From contig NZ_JBAXHI010000018.1 of the NCBI RefSeq assembly GCF_037138995.1, forward strand, positions 1 to 64,000: a stretch of 64,000 nucleotides of DNA. The letters run 5' to 3'. A program made the position numbers and the translations under genes. This DNA comes from Chlorohelix sp037138995 (GTDB lineage: Bacteria; Chloroflexota; Chloroflexia; Chloroheliales; Chloroheliaceae). The notes under the pieces were generated by a model. That model had not been told where the DNA came from. It worked only from the letters and a program-made list of their open reading frames with translations, and made no database searches. The first letter of the stretch is position 1. Every line of letters starts with the position of its first letter. Below are positions 16,838 through 25,205 of the stretch, piece after piece.

Positions 16838-16996
16838 ATACAAAACATAAACAAAATATAAAATAAATTGGCACAAATATTAGCTCTATTATTTTCTACC
16901 TTTCCTAACTATAGATATAACTGCCTAGCTTAACAAGTCCACATCCACACTCATAGCACAGAGACCAACCTGAACTTAGGTTGGTCTCAATATTTT
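16838..16996 (+). ncRNA. Candidate small RNA or attenuated ccm leader
   Basis: The stretch from the predicted start site to the end of the hairpin and T-rich tail (about 150-160 nt) has a consensus promoter and an intrinsic terminator but no plausible reading frame. The 5' half is A/T-rich and unstructured. It could be a free-standing sRNA, or a leader of the ccm operon that is terminated conditionally. It matches no RNA family I recognise. Confidence 0.35.
16961..16996 (+). terminator. Strong intrinsic terminator upstream of ccmE
   Basis: An 11-bp perfect stem (GAGACCAACCT 16961-16971 with 16978-16988) with a 6-nt loop is followed by AATATTTT on the plus strand. No annotated gene ends here, so it belongs to the orphan transcription unit starting near 16838. 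Confidence 0.7.
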
Positions 16997-17048
16997 ATAA
17001 GAAAATTAGGGTTCGATTAAGATACCCTCTTAGGGTCACTTTCTATTA

Positions 17049-17077
17049 TTGACTTTTGTAGCTGCCTATGATACTTT
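17049..17077 (+). promoter_or_regulatory. Candidate promoter of the ccm operon
   Basis: TTGACT (17049-17054), a 17-bp spacer and TACTTT (17072-17077) lie after the terminator and about 80 nt before the ccmE start. It is weaker than the promoter at 16804 but correctly placed to drive ccmE-F-I-A-B-C-D. Confidence 0.5.
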
Positions 17078-17158
17078 TACATTTATAGTCTAGGTAAAAA
17101 TTCAGTCAATAATTTTGTGTTAAATACCCAATATCTTGTGTTTGAAGGGAGATTAGTA

Positions 17159-17644
17159 ATGGCTCGCGCTACCTTATCAACTGCCCCTGTGAAATCTATA
17201 TCCACCGGCTTTGAACAGCATCGAAAATCTCCTTTAAAATCCAAACTCAAATTTTATTTGGTAGGCGTAGTTATCCTTGGCGCTGCTGCTTTCGTGGCTT
17301 TTAGCGCAATGCAAGGCGCAACCGTTTATTACTACGATGTCCATGAAGTAAAGGCGAAACTGGTAAGCGGCACTCTTGCTAACGAGTCTTTTCGTATGGC
17401 AGGGCAGGTCGTACCCGGCACCATACGCAAGGGTGATACAGCCGATACCTATATTTTTACCGTCTCAGACATGAAGCAAAAAGACTTAACCATAACCGCA
17501 ACTTATAAAGGGGTTATACCTGATACTTTTAAAGATCAAGCGCAGGTCACTTTAACAGGAAATTTTAACTCTTCCCAATCTATGTTCGTGGCTACCGAAT
17601 TACTGGCTAAATGCCCATCCAAATATTCAACAGCCGCTGAATAG
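17159..17644 (+). CDS. ccmE: Cytochrome c maturation haem chaperone CcmE, CxxxY type
   Basis: Membrane-anchored haem chaperone that carries haem to the CcmF lyase outside the cytoplasmic membrane. One N-terminal TM helix (about residues 33-53, YLVGVVILGAAAFVAFSAM) is followed by an OB-fold domain with RMAGQVVPGTI and the GVIPDTFKDQAQV segment conserved in CcmE. In E. coli-type CcmE haem attaches to His in an HxxxY motif. Here the site reads AKCPSKY, a CxxxY motif (Cys152, Tyr156 from this start), as known from archaeal and sulfate-reducer System I variants. The ATG at 17159 has GAAGGGA upstream; a longer start at 17117 is less likely. It is the first gene of the ccm operon. Confidence 0.93.
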   Translation: MARATLSTAPVKSISTGFEQHRKSPLKSKLKFYLVGVVILGAAAFVAFSAMQGATVYYYDVHEVKAKLVSGTLANESFRMAGQVVPGTIRKGDTADTYIFTVSDMKQKDLTITATYKGVIPDTFKDQAQVTLTGNFNSSQSMFVATELLAKCPSKYSTAAE

Positions 17645-17765
17645 TCCGGCAGTAGAAGTGAAGTGAGAGCGTTTTTGATATTTCAGCCCTTACATAAGGC
17701 AAACTCAATCGGTAAGTGTCATAAACGTGCATACAGAAGCTTAATAAGGTAACTAAAATTCCACC

Positions 17766-19799
17766 ATGAATCAAATTGGCTATGTTTCTATGTTGGTGGC
17801 CTTTGCTGTTTCCCTTTACGGCGCGTTAGCGCTCGCAATTGGGTCTTATCGAGGCTATCCTGAAATGATAAAGAGCGGTCGTAGGGCTGCTTGGGTATCT
17901 TCCGCGCTAATTACTCTTGCCTCTATCAGCATCATTTGGGCGTTACTGAATGATGATTTCAGCCTTAAATATGTAGTTACCAATAGCGCTCGTGCGATGG
18001 AGTGGTTCTACAAAGTTTCGGCGATGTGGGGCGGGCAGGAAGGCTCACTCTTGTTGTGGGCTTGGATGCTGGCAGGCTTTATGGTAATTGTTCTACTCCA
18101 GACCCGACATGCAGCTTATCGGCAGATTGCTCCTTGGGTGCTGGTAGCTATGCTAACGGGTGCTGCCTTTTTTGCGGCAATGTCTAGCATCGTTACCAAC
18201 GTTTTTGAGCAGAGCGTGACAATTCCACAGGATGGGCGCGGCTTAAACCCACTGTTGCAAAATCCCGGTATGGTAATACATCCCCCCATGCTCTATGCCG
18301 GATACGTCAGTACGATAGTAGCGGCGGGTTACGCTTTTGGCGCATTGGTAGTTAACCGCTTAGACAACACTTGGATTCGCTTCTCGAGACGCTGGATTCT
18401 GTCAAGTTGGATTTTTCTTACGGTAGGAAACTTTCTGGGCGGTCAATGGGCTTATGTCGTGCTGAGTTTTGGCGGTTTCTGGTCGTGGGATCCGGTTGAA
18501 AATGCTGCTATTATGCCTTGGTTTATCAATACCGCCCTGATGCACAGCATCATGATTCAGCAACGGCGCGGCATGTTTAAAGTCTGGAATATTTCGCTGG
18601 CGTTTCTGGCTTATGGTCTTTCGCTGTTTGGCACTTTCCTAACTCGCAGCGGCATTCTCAGTTCTGTACATGCCTTTGGCGAAAGCACACTTGGCATCTA
18701 CTTTATGGCGTGGATTGGTATCCTGCTGATAATTGGCTTTGGATATATATTTTTGCGCTTGCCCCAACTACGCAGCGAAAGCAAGTTGGATGGGCTTATC
18801 TCTCGCGAAACTAGTTTCCTTTTAAATAACATTCTGTTCTTCTTGTGTGTGGCATTTATTCTCTGGGGAACACTCAGCCCGCTGATTACGCAAATATTCA
18901 CCGGCAACAAGATGGAAACCACCGCTGACTATTACCCGAAAACAATGTACCCTGTATTATTAGGGACGTTGTTCCTGATGGGTATCGGACCTCTCATAGC
19001 GTGGAGACGCGCCTCTCTGGAAAGTATCTCGCGTAGTTTTTGGATTCCGGCGTTGGCGGGTCTTGGCTTTGCCTTGATTGCTTACGGATTGGGAATGCAC
19101 GAGTTTCTCGCGTATGTGGGTTTGGGCATTTGTGTGTTTACCGCTACCACAATATTTCTGGATTACTACCGGGGCATCCGCACCCGCCGCAATCATGGCG
19201 ATGCTAATGTGCTGGTTGCAGCCAAAAATATGGCGCGGCGCAATGGACCCCGCTATGGCGGTTTGCTGGTGCATCTTGGCATCCTGATAATCTCAGCGGT
19301 AATTATCGTCAGTAGTGTATATGAAGCCAAAATTGAGTTCGTCCAACTTAAAGTAGGTGAAAGTGTTATTATCAAAGGGATACACGAATACAAGCTTACT
19401 TTGGTTAGTGCGGCTCGTATAAAGGGCGATATTAAAACCACTTACCCGATAAACCTAGCGCTTACCGTAGATGGTAAACCACAGGATTCCATTACTCCGG
19501 CAATGGAATATTATCCTAGCATTGACCAATTTGTAACAACAGTATCAATACGTCCTGATTTGCTAGAAGACCTCTGGATTACTACCGGTCAGCAGGAAAT
19601 TGATTCATCTAATAAAATTGTAAGCGCACCCTTTCAGATTTTAGTGCGCCCGATGATGCTGTGGGCGTGGGTTGGGCTTGCCGTAACGATTGCCGGATTG
19701 CTGGTGGCTATCTGGCCCAATCCTAACGAGCAGGTCGTACAGATTCCAACTAAAAGCAAAACCGGCGAACCCAAGAAATCTGAAACGGTGCAAGTCTAA
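17766..19799 (+). CDS. ccmF: Cytochrome c haem lyase subunit CcmF
   Basis: Polytopic membrane protein (677 residues, about 14-15 TM segments) that attaches haem to apocytochrome c on the outer face of the membrane. The family hallmarks are WGGQEGSLLLWAW near residue 88 and the haem-binding WWD domain FGGFWSWDPVENAAIMPW (about residues 237-254). Conserved His residues flank these, including NPGMVIHPPMLYAGY. A soluble loop near the C-terminus (about 520-630) precedes the last TM. It starts 121 nt after ccmE and continues the ccm operon. No CcmH or CcmG gene is present in the window. Confidence 0.96.
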   Translation: MNQIGYVSMLVAFAVSLYGALALAIGSYRGYPEMIKSGRRAAWVSSALITLASISIIWALLNDDFSLKYVVTNSARAMEWFYKVSAMWGGQEGSLLLWAWMLAGFMVIVLLQTRHAAYRQIAPWVLVAMLTGAAFFAAMSSIVTNVFEQSVTIPQDGRGLNPLLQNPGMVIHPPMLYAGYVSTIVAAGYAFGALVVNRLDNTWIRFSRRWILSSWIFLTVGNFLGGQWAYVVLSFGGFWSWDPVENAAIMPWFINTALMHSIMIQQRRGMFKVWNISLAFLAYGLSLFGTFLTRSGILSSVHAFGESTLGIYFMAWIGILLIIGFGYIFLRLPQLRSESKLDGLISRETSFLLNNILFFLCVAFILWGTLSPLITQIFTGNKMETTADYYPKTMYPVLLGTLFLMGIGPLIAWRRASLESISRSFWIPALAGLGFALIAYGLGMHEFLAYVGLGICVFTATTIFLDYYRGIRTRRNHGDANVLVAAKNMARRNGPRYGGLLVHLGILIISAVIIVSSVYEAKIEFVQLKVGESVIIKGIHEYKLTLVSAARIKGDIKTTYPINLALTVDGKPQDSITPAMEYYPSIDQFVTTVSIRPDLLEDLWITTGQQEIDSSNKIVSAPFQILVRPMMLWAWVGLAVTIAGLLVAIWPNPNEQVVQIPTKSKTGEPKKSETVQV

Positions 19800-19841
19800 A
19801 ATAGTGGCGAGGTATAAACCTCTAAGGTTTGAAATAAAAAA

Positions 19842-20528
19842 TTGATTCTATATACTTTACATAACGTAATATTGCAAACGAGTCTGAACTCCAGTTCAGC
19901 CAAAGATTTGTCGTTCATCGGGTGGTTTATCGCATTTATGGTGGCTGTTGCGGTGGTTTTTGTAGTCGGGCAACCGTTGCTACAGCTTGAAACCGGGAAA
20001 AAACGAGACAGTGTAAGGCAGTTGAGCGATGCTCAAATTGAACTCGAAACCTTGCGTGAACGGGCAGGCGCAGAAAGGCTTTCGATAGAAGAACTAGAAT
20101 TTGATCGCGAACTGGGCATAATCGAAACGCAGGATTATGAAATACTTAAGGAACGCAGCCGTAGTCGCTTGAAGACGCTCGAAGGGGCGGTTTCGGAGCG
20201 CGAGGAGGAATTGGTTGAAGGTGAGCGCGAGTTGAAGCGCAAGGCTCGCTCTGCTCAAACCACTGATTTATCCACAAAAAGACAAATTGCCGAGAAAACT
20301 GTCACCGATACGCGCTCGAAACCTCCGGTAAAAGAGAGTTTGAACTGTACCGAGTGCAACACACCATTTAAACCCGGCGATAAATTTTGCGCCAAGTGTA
20401 AAGCGCCGTTGCCTATAATTTGCTTGAATTGTGGCGGTGAAATCAAGGACGAAGAAGCCAGATTTTGCGCTCGCTGTGGTGTCACATTTGAGAAAAGAAC
20501 CAAAAATGCGGAGGAAGCTAATTCCTAA
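19842..20528 (+). CDS. CcmI-like N-terminus fused to a double zinc ribbon
   Basis: A 228-residue protein with one TM helix (about 24-44, IGWFIAFMVAVAVVFVVG). A long charged helical region follows (about 50-140) whose ELEFDRELGIIETQDYEILKERS resembles the CcmI/CycH block that follows the TM. The C-terminus has two CxxC pairs twice: CTEC/CAKC and CLNC/CARC (about 166-213), forming two zinc ribbons. Normal CcmI has TPR repeats there, which bind apocytochrome. A zinc-ribbon tail in the cytoplasm is therefore unusual. It lies between ccmF and ccmA, only 3 nt before ccmA. The start is uncertain: no ATG is available, a TTG at 19842 is used, and later TTGs exist. Confidence 0.75.
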   Translation: MILYTLHNVILQTSLNSSSAKDLSFIGWFIAFMVAVAVVFVVGQPLLQLETGKKRDSVRQLSDAQIELETLRERAGAERLSIEELEFDRELGIIETQDYEILKERSRSRLKTLEGAVSEREEELVEGERELKRKARSAQTTDLSTKRQIAEKTVTDTRSKPPVKESLNCTECNTPFKPGDKFCAKCKAPLPIICLNCGGEIKDEEARFCARCGVTFEKRTKNAEEANS

Positions 20529-20531
20529 GCG

Positions 20532-21266
20532 ATGACCAACGCGGCGCATTCCGTCATGATACGGGCAAAAGGGTTGCACAAGAATTTTGGGAATCGTGCC
20601 GTTCTGCGCGGGGTTGATTTAGATTTAAGGCAGGGCGAGTTTGTAACCCTATTAGGACCAAATGGCGCAGGTAAAACCACCCTGCTGCGTATCCTCGCTA
20701 CACTGGCGCGTCCTACCAGCGGCACAATTGAAATCGCGGGTATTGCACTCAAGGATGCACGCCCAACCATAAGAGGTCTGCTTGGAGTTATCAGCCATCA
20801 GACCTTTTTGTATGAAGATTTGAATGCCTTTGAAAATCTGCGCTTCTACGGTAGGCTATATGATGTGCCTGAACTCGAAAAGCGTATTCATGAAGTTCTG
20901 GAAAAAGTAGGATTGGAGCGTCGTGCCATTGACCGGGTGCGTACTTACTCGCGGGGGATGCAGCAACGCTTGAGCATTGCTCGCGCGATTTTACACAATC
21001 CCCCCATCCTGTTGCTGGATGAACCTGATACCGGGCTTGACCGACAAGCCTCCAACATGTTGAGCGGGCTTATCCACGAACTGGCGATTGATGGGCAGGA
21101 ACGTAGCGTTTTAATGACTACCCACAACCTTGAGCGTGGGCTGGCGATGTGCGACCGAGTGGTGGTACTGGCAGGCGGTAAAATGGTAGCGGATCGCGCC
21201 GCAACCGGGTTAACGGCGGATGAATTGCAGCAGTTCTATTTCGACTCGGTGAGCAGGGGGCGTTGA
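20532..21266 (+). CDS. ccmA: Haem exporter ATP-binding protein CcmA
   Basis: ABC ATPase of the CcmABCD complex, which uses ATP to release holo-CcmE. The 244 residues contain Walker A (GPNGAGKTT), the signature YSRGMQQRLSIARA, Walker B (ILLLDEPDTGLD) and the switch His in MTTHNLERG. The gene starts 3 nt after the zinc-ribbon gene and is directly followed, with no gap, by ccmB. The order A-B-C-D fixes the assignment among the many similar ABC ATPases. Confidence 0.93.
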   Translation: MTNAAHSVMIRAKGLHKNFGNRAVLRGVDLDLRQGEFVTLLGPNGAGKTTLLRILATLARPTSGTIEIAGIALKDARPTIRGLLGVISHQTFLYEDLNAFENLRFYGRLYDVPELEKRIHEVLEKVGLERRAIDRVRTYSRGMQQRLSIARAILHNPPILLLDEPDTGLDRQASNMLSGLIHELAIDGQERSVLMTTHNLERGLAMCDRVVVLAGGKMVADRAATGLTADELQQFYFDSVSRGR

Positions 21267-21950
21267 TTGGGTAACTACCTGCGAAAAGTTTGGGCGGTAT
21301 TTGCCAAAGATGTACGCGCCGAACTCCGCACCAAAGATATATTCAGTGCAATGTTTGTCTTCAGCTTGCTGGCGACTCTAGTTTTCGCTTTTGCGCTACC
21401 CGGCAAATTGATGGAACCGAAAGAGGTAGCAGGAGTTGCTCCCGGTCTGTTGTGGGTGGCATACACCTTTAGCGGGGTGCTAGGCTTAAACCGCTCTTTT
21501 ATCGTGGAGAAAGATCGCGGTTCGCTGGAAGGGTTGTTGCTTGCACCCGCCGACCGCAGCGCGATTTATCTGGGCAAAATGCTGAGTAATCTCACCTTTA
21601 TGGTGTTGGTAGAAATATTGATTACCCCAATTTTTGGGGTGGTTTTTAATTATTCAATGTGGAACCCGCTGTTAATTCCTGTGGTGTTGCTTGGCACGCT
21701 TGGTTTTGCCGAAATCGGCACGCTTTTTGCGGCGATGGCGGTTAACACTAGGGCGCGTGAGGTGCTGTTGCCGGTGCTGTTTTTCTCGATAATGCTGCCG
21801 GTAATTATCGCTGCTGCCAACGCCACCACTGCTTTGCTCTCGAATCGACCTATAGAAGACATCGCAGGACAGTTACAATTTATAGCGATTTTCGATATTA
21901 TATTCCTAGCATTGCCTGTTCTTTTGTTTGAATTAGTAGTTGAGGAGTAA
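21267..21950 (+). CDS. ccmB: Haem exporter permease CcmB
   Basis: Six-TM membrane partner of CcmA (227 residues). Typical family segments are AVFAKDVRAELRTKD at the N-terminus, FSGVLGLNRSFIVEKDRGSLEGLLLAP and the later LPVLFFSIMLPVIIAA. It starts with TTG immediately after the ccmA stop codon, which implies translational coupling. It overlaps the longest possible ccmC frame by 11 nt; the likely ccmC ATG lies 20 nt downstream. Confidence 0.93.
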   Translation: MGNYLRKVWAVFAKDVRAELRTKDIFSAMFVFSLLATLVFAFALPGKLMEPKEVAGVAPGLLWVAYTFSGVLGLNRSFIVEKDRGSLEGLLLAPADRSAIYLGKMLSNLTFMVLVEILITPIFGVVFNYSMWNPLLIPVVLLGTLGFAEIGTLFAAMAVNTRAREVLLPVLFFSIMLPVIIAAANATTALLSNRPIEDIAGQLQFIAIFDIIFLALPVLLFELVVEE

Positions 21951-21969
21951 CCTCTGGAAAGTATTAGAT

Positions 21970-22698
21970 ATGGCAACCGCAATAAAATACACAAGACCAA
22001 CTAAAGGGCTGGGATTGTCCAACGTGCTGTTTTGGGCAACGGTTTTTAGTTGGCCCATCTCGTTAATCTTCGTGCTTATGGCAGGAGATGATGTAAACCT
22101 TAAATACTCACAGCGCATCTTTTATTACCACCTTCCCGCCAATATTATGTGCTTTCTATCGTTCATGATTTATTTCATCGGCGGTATCGCTTATTGGCGA
22201 ACTAGGAATCGCAAATGGGATATTGTGATGGTAGCCGGGCTGGAATTGGGTGTTTTCTGGGCAGTAATTGGAATAATTACCGGGGCAATTTGGGCGCGTT
22301 ATGCTTGGGGCGCTTTCTGGACGTGGGACCCTCGCCTTACCACCGTTAGTATCATGATGGTAGTTTACATCTCTGGGGTAATGTTGAGGTCATCGGTAGA
22401 AGACCCGACTCGAAAAGCAGCCCTAACTGCCGCGTTTGGAATAATCGGCTTTGTAAATGTGCCGTTAGTCTATTTCTCTACCCGCTGGTTTCCGAAAGGG
22501 GAGCATCCGATTATCTTTGGAGGAGATAGCGGAACTCCGGTTGGTCTAGAAGGCTTTATGTTTCTTACATTGGGTGTATGCTTTGTGGCAGTCGGGTTGC
22601 TATTTGGCTGGATGTTACTAGCACGTATCCGATTAGGACAAATGCATGAAGAGTTGCAGTCACGCCGCATGGCGCTTGAAGGAATGGAAAACGAATAA
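21970..22698 (+). CDS. ccmC: Haem handling membrane protein CcmC
   Basis: Six-TM protein that loads haem onto CcmE. The WWD domain reads YAWGAFWTWDPRLT (about residues 110-123), and the first conserved His lies in FYYHLPANIMC. A second His is found in the KGEHP segment near the second periplasmic loop. The ATG at 21970 gives 242 residues; a TTG at 21940 would add ten residues overlapping ccmB. It overlaps ccmD by one base (TAATG). The overall length and topology are normal. Confidence 0.93.
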   Translation: MATAIKYTRPTKGLGLSNVLFWATVFSWPISLIFVLMAGDDVNLKYSQRIFYYHLPANIMCFLSFMIYFIGGIAYWRTRNRKWDIVMVAGLELGVFWAVIGIITGAIWARYAWGAFWTWDPRLTTVSIMMVVYISGVMLRSSVEDPTRKAALTAAFGIIGFVNVPLVYFSTRWFPKGEHPIIFGGDSGTPVGLEGFMFLTLGVCFVAVGLLFGWMLLARIRLGQMHEELQSRRMALEGMENE

Positions 22699-22928
22699 TG
22701 GCAAATTTAGCGGCAATCCTAGCACAGACTGTTACACCGCCACCTTCTCAGGAGCAGGTCAGTAGCGGTCTGATTTATGTTATCGCGGCTTATGCGGTTA
22801 TATGGCTGTTTATAGCCGGATACCTCTATACTATCCAGCGTCGCCAAGCACAACTAAAGCGAGATATTGACCTTTTGCGAGAAGAAGAAGAGAGACAGAA
22901 ACAAGCCTTCTATCGAAGTGGTCAATAG
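22698..22928 (+). CDS. ccmD: CcmD-like small membrane protein
   Basis: A 76-residue protein with one TM helix (about 25-45, LIYVIAAYAVIWLFIAGYLYT) and a charged cytoplasmic tail beginning QRRQAQLKRDIDLLREEEE. This layout and the position directly after ccmC, with a one-base overlap, match CcmD, which is needed to release holo-CcmE from CcmC and CcmAB. Sequence conservation in this family is low, so the call rests mostly on topology, the YxxxR-like segment and gene order. Confidence 0.85.
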   Translation: MANLAAILAQTVTPPPSQEQVSSGLIYVIAAYAVIWLFIAGYLYTIQRRQAQLKRDIDLLREEEERQKQAFYRSGQ

Positions 22929-22952
22929 TTGAGTTTAGCAAGCGAGAAGAAA

Positions 22953-22975
22953 AAAGGAGGTTGGCATAACCCCCT
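22953..22975 (-). terminator. Intrinsic terminator of the ANTAR regulator gene
   Basis: On the minus strand GGGGGTT and AACCTCC form a stem with a 5-nt loop (one mismatch) followed by a T-run (complement of 22951-22956). It lies just past the regulator stop codon and can also separate it from the convergent ccmD end. Confidence 0.6.
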
Positions 22976-22998
22976 TCCAGTTGCTAACGTTTGATTGA

Positions 22999-23631
22999 TT
23001 AGTTTTTGTCTAGCTCTCGCGCCAGCAATATCGCTTCGGCGATTTCCTTCATTGATTTTCGAGTATCCATACTTAGTTTCTGGATACGACGGAAAGCGTC
23101 TGACTCTTTCAGTCCATATTGATCCATCAAAACGCCTTTAGCCCGCTCTATAACCTTGCGAGCTTCAAGGGTTTCGCGCAGGTCGCCGATTTCCTTTTCT
23201 AGGTCGCAGAACTCGCGGAAACGACTGAGCGCAACTTCAATAGCAGGTTGAAGTTCATCCTGCCGAAATGGTTTTACAATATATCCGATAACTCCGGCTT
23301 CACGCGCACCCGCTACTAGCTCTTGTTGGCTGTAAGCGGTAAGCAATAGCACTGGAGCAATTCGTTCTTCGGTCAATATTTTAGCGGCAGTTATACCGTC
23401 CATTTCCGGCATTTTAATGTCCATTATTACTAGGTCGGGTTTAAGTTCGCGGGCAAGGCTGACTGCTTGCTTGCCGTCACCTGCTTCCCCAACAACTTGA
23501 TAACCTAAAACACTGAGCATTTCTTTCAGATCCATACGGATGATCGATTCATCATCGGCGATCACCACTCTTGTCTGATTCAATTTACGCACCTCTTTCT
23601 GCAGCATTGCATTTTGGGGTATCACAGGCAT
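22999..23631 (-). CDS. ANTAR-domain response regulator (AmiR/NasT type)
   Basis: A 210-residue two-component regulator that acts on RNA. The receiver domain (about 20-135) has Asp in LVIMDIKMPEMDG and Lys in YIVKPFRQ. A linker coiled coil follows, then the ANTAR RNA-binding domain (about 155-207, ERAKGVLMDQYGLKESDAFRRIQ with MKEIAEAIL). ANTAR proteins usually prevent transcription termination at paired hairpins in target leaders. The attenuator-like hairpin upstream of ccmE (16961) has only one clear stem, so there is no direct evidence that it is the target. Starts at 23631 or at the Met nine codons in are both possible. Confidence 0.93.
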   Translation of the reverse strand: MPVIPQNAMLQKEVRKLNQTRVVIADDESIIRMDLKEMLSVLGYQVVGEAGDGKQAVSLARELKPDLVIMDIKMPEMDGITAAKILTEERIAPVLLLTAYSQQELVAGAREAGVIGYIVKPFRQDELQPAIEVALSRFREFCDLEKEIGDLRETLEARKVIERAKGVLMDQYGLKESDAFRRIQKLSMDTRKSMKEIAEAILLARELDKN

Positions 23632-23768
23632 ATTTATTTCTCCATTTAATGCTTTTATATATTACAACAAAATCGAACTTACGCAAATAAAATCGAAGGA
23701 ATTATAGTAAGAAATGGGGATTTTTGCAAATCGCCCAAACTAAAAAAGCCTTTGTGCATTTGCACAAA

Positions 23769-23798
23769 TTGACCAGCAGGTAAGGTTGAAATTATAAT
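23769..23798 (+). promoter_or_regulatory. Promoter giving a leaderless transcript
   Basis: TTGACC (23769-23774), an 18-bp spacer and TATAAT (23793-23798). The start codon at 23805 begins 7 nt after the -10 box, exactly where transcription would start, so the glycosyltransferase mRNA is probably leaderless. Confidence 0.65.
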
Positions 23799-23804
23799 GT
23801 TCTT

Positions 23805-25205
23805 ATGGACATACTACTAATAGGTCAGGGCTCATTGCCTGTTGAGACATCCGAAAAGCATAGCGCACCGGGTTTCAGAGCGTGGTATTTTGGACGGGCG
23901 TTGGCTGAAGCGGGACATAAGGTTAGGTTAGTGTCGCTCGGCTCTAACTCTATTCAAGTGCCTCGCCTTATAGCCGATAATCTCTTGCTTTACGCGATAC
24001 CAGAAGCTATGATAACCGACCAAAATTATTTGGAGGAAATGCTTGCCGAGAGAATGCCGGATGCGGTAGTCGGTTCAGGTGTACGGGCATCTTATCTTGC
24101 TACCCTGTACTTGCCGCGTACCTTACCGCTTTGGTCTGACCTTTTCGGCAGTCCGCTGGCAGAGGCGCAGGCAAAAGCCGCAGTGTATCGCGATGATAGC
24201 GTAATCGAGCCATTTTTGCGTTTTGAAAGGGCAGTGTTGGAACGCGCCGATGCTTTCAGCGCAGTTTCAGTTGCTCAGCAGCACGCCATTGAGGGCGAGT
24301 TAGGACATTGCGGAAGGCTTAATGCTGCAACTTACGGTTATCGCTTCGTATGGTCTATTCCTGCCAGCGCCGATTTCACCGTTTTGCCCCATAATCGGAA
24401 TATCCTACGCGGTAAAATTGTGCCTGATAATGCTTTTGTGGCTCTGTGGAGCGGTGGTTACAACACTTGGACAGATGTTGATACGCTCTTTGCCGGGCTT
24501 GACCACGCAATGGCGCAAAATCCAGATTTGCATTTTGTTTCCACCGGAGGGGCGTTACCACCTCACGATGCGGCTACCTATCCCCGATTCTGCCAATTGG
24601 TTGAAACTTCCGAATATTTCCAGCGTTATCACCTGTTGGATTGGCAACCGCTCGAAACGCTACACAATTTTTACCTTGAAGCAAATCTGGGTATAATATT
24701 GGATAAGTGGAGTTATGAAGCGGTGTTGGGCAGTCGCACCCGTCTGGTTGATTGGCTAAAATATGGTCTGCCCGCCATAGCTACGCGGGGCGCGGAACTT
24801 GTAACCGAACTGGAGAACGCCGGAGCAATTTATACCTTTCCGCATGGAGACAGTGACCGACTGGGAGCTTTGCTAGGTGACTTGGCAAAAAGCCCCCAAT
24901 CTCTTAAAGCAGCGAGCGAGCAAGGGCAACGCTTTGTGCGGGAACACTACAATTACAAAGTGACTGCTGTCCCCTTGCTGGAATGGGCAGCAAGCCCACG
25001 CAATGCTCCCGCTTCTGGAAATAGCTCAGATAGTAGGCTAGATTTGGAGAAAAAGCTGGCGACTCTGGAAAACCAACTGGAAGCTAAAAACGCCCATATT
25101 AGTACGGTTGAGCATTGGGCGCACGAGATGGAAACACGTCTTAAACAGCTAGAAGCGTCACCCCTAAACCGTTGGTGGTGTAAGGTCAGGTCTAAATTTT
25201 CATGA
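23805..25205 (+). CDS. GT4-like glycosyltransferase with C-terminal coiled coil
   Basis: A 466-residue predicted GT-B sugar transferase. The N-terminus MDILLIGQGSLPVE is followed by GFRAWYFGRALAEAGHKVRLVS, the usual acceptor-domain opening. The C-terminal domain has ALWSGGYNTWTDVDTL and NLGIILDKWSYEAVLGSRTRLVDWLKYGLP-type donor-site elements, here quoted only in part (GSRTRLVDWLKYGLP). Residues about 400-450 form a coiled coil of Lys/Glu/Leu heptads. The donor and acceptor are unknown. The gene overlaps the next, a membrane HExxH protein gene, by 4 nt (ATGA), which suggests coupled translation and a shared function at the membrane. Confidence 0.8.
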   Translation: MDILLIGQGSLPVETSEKHSAPGFRAWYFGRALAEAGHKVRLVSLGSNSIQVPRLIADNLLLYAIPEAMITDQNYLEEMLAERMPDAVVGSGVRASYLATLYLPRTLPLWSDLFGSPLAEAQAKAAVYRDDSVIEPFLRFERAVLERADAFSAVSVAQQHAIEGELGHCGRLNAATYGYRFVWSIPASADFTVLPHNRNILRGKIVPDNAFVALWSGGYNTWTDVDTLFAGLDHAMAQNPDLHFVSTGGALPPHDAATYPRFCQLVETSEYFQRYHLLDWQPLETLHNFYLEANLGIILDKWSYEAVLGSRTRLVDWLKYGLPAIATRGAELVTELENAGAIYTFPHGDSDRLGALLGDLAKSPQSLKAASEQGQRFVREHYNYKVTAVPLLEWAASPRNAPASGNSSDSRLDLEKKLATLENQLEAKNAHISTVEHWAHEMETRLKQLEASPLNRWWCKVRSKFS

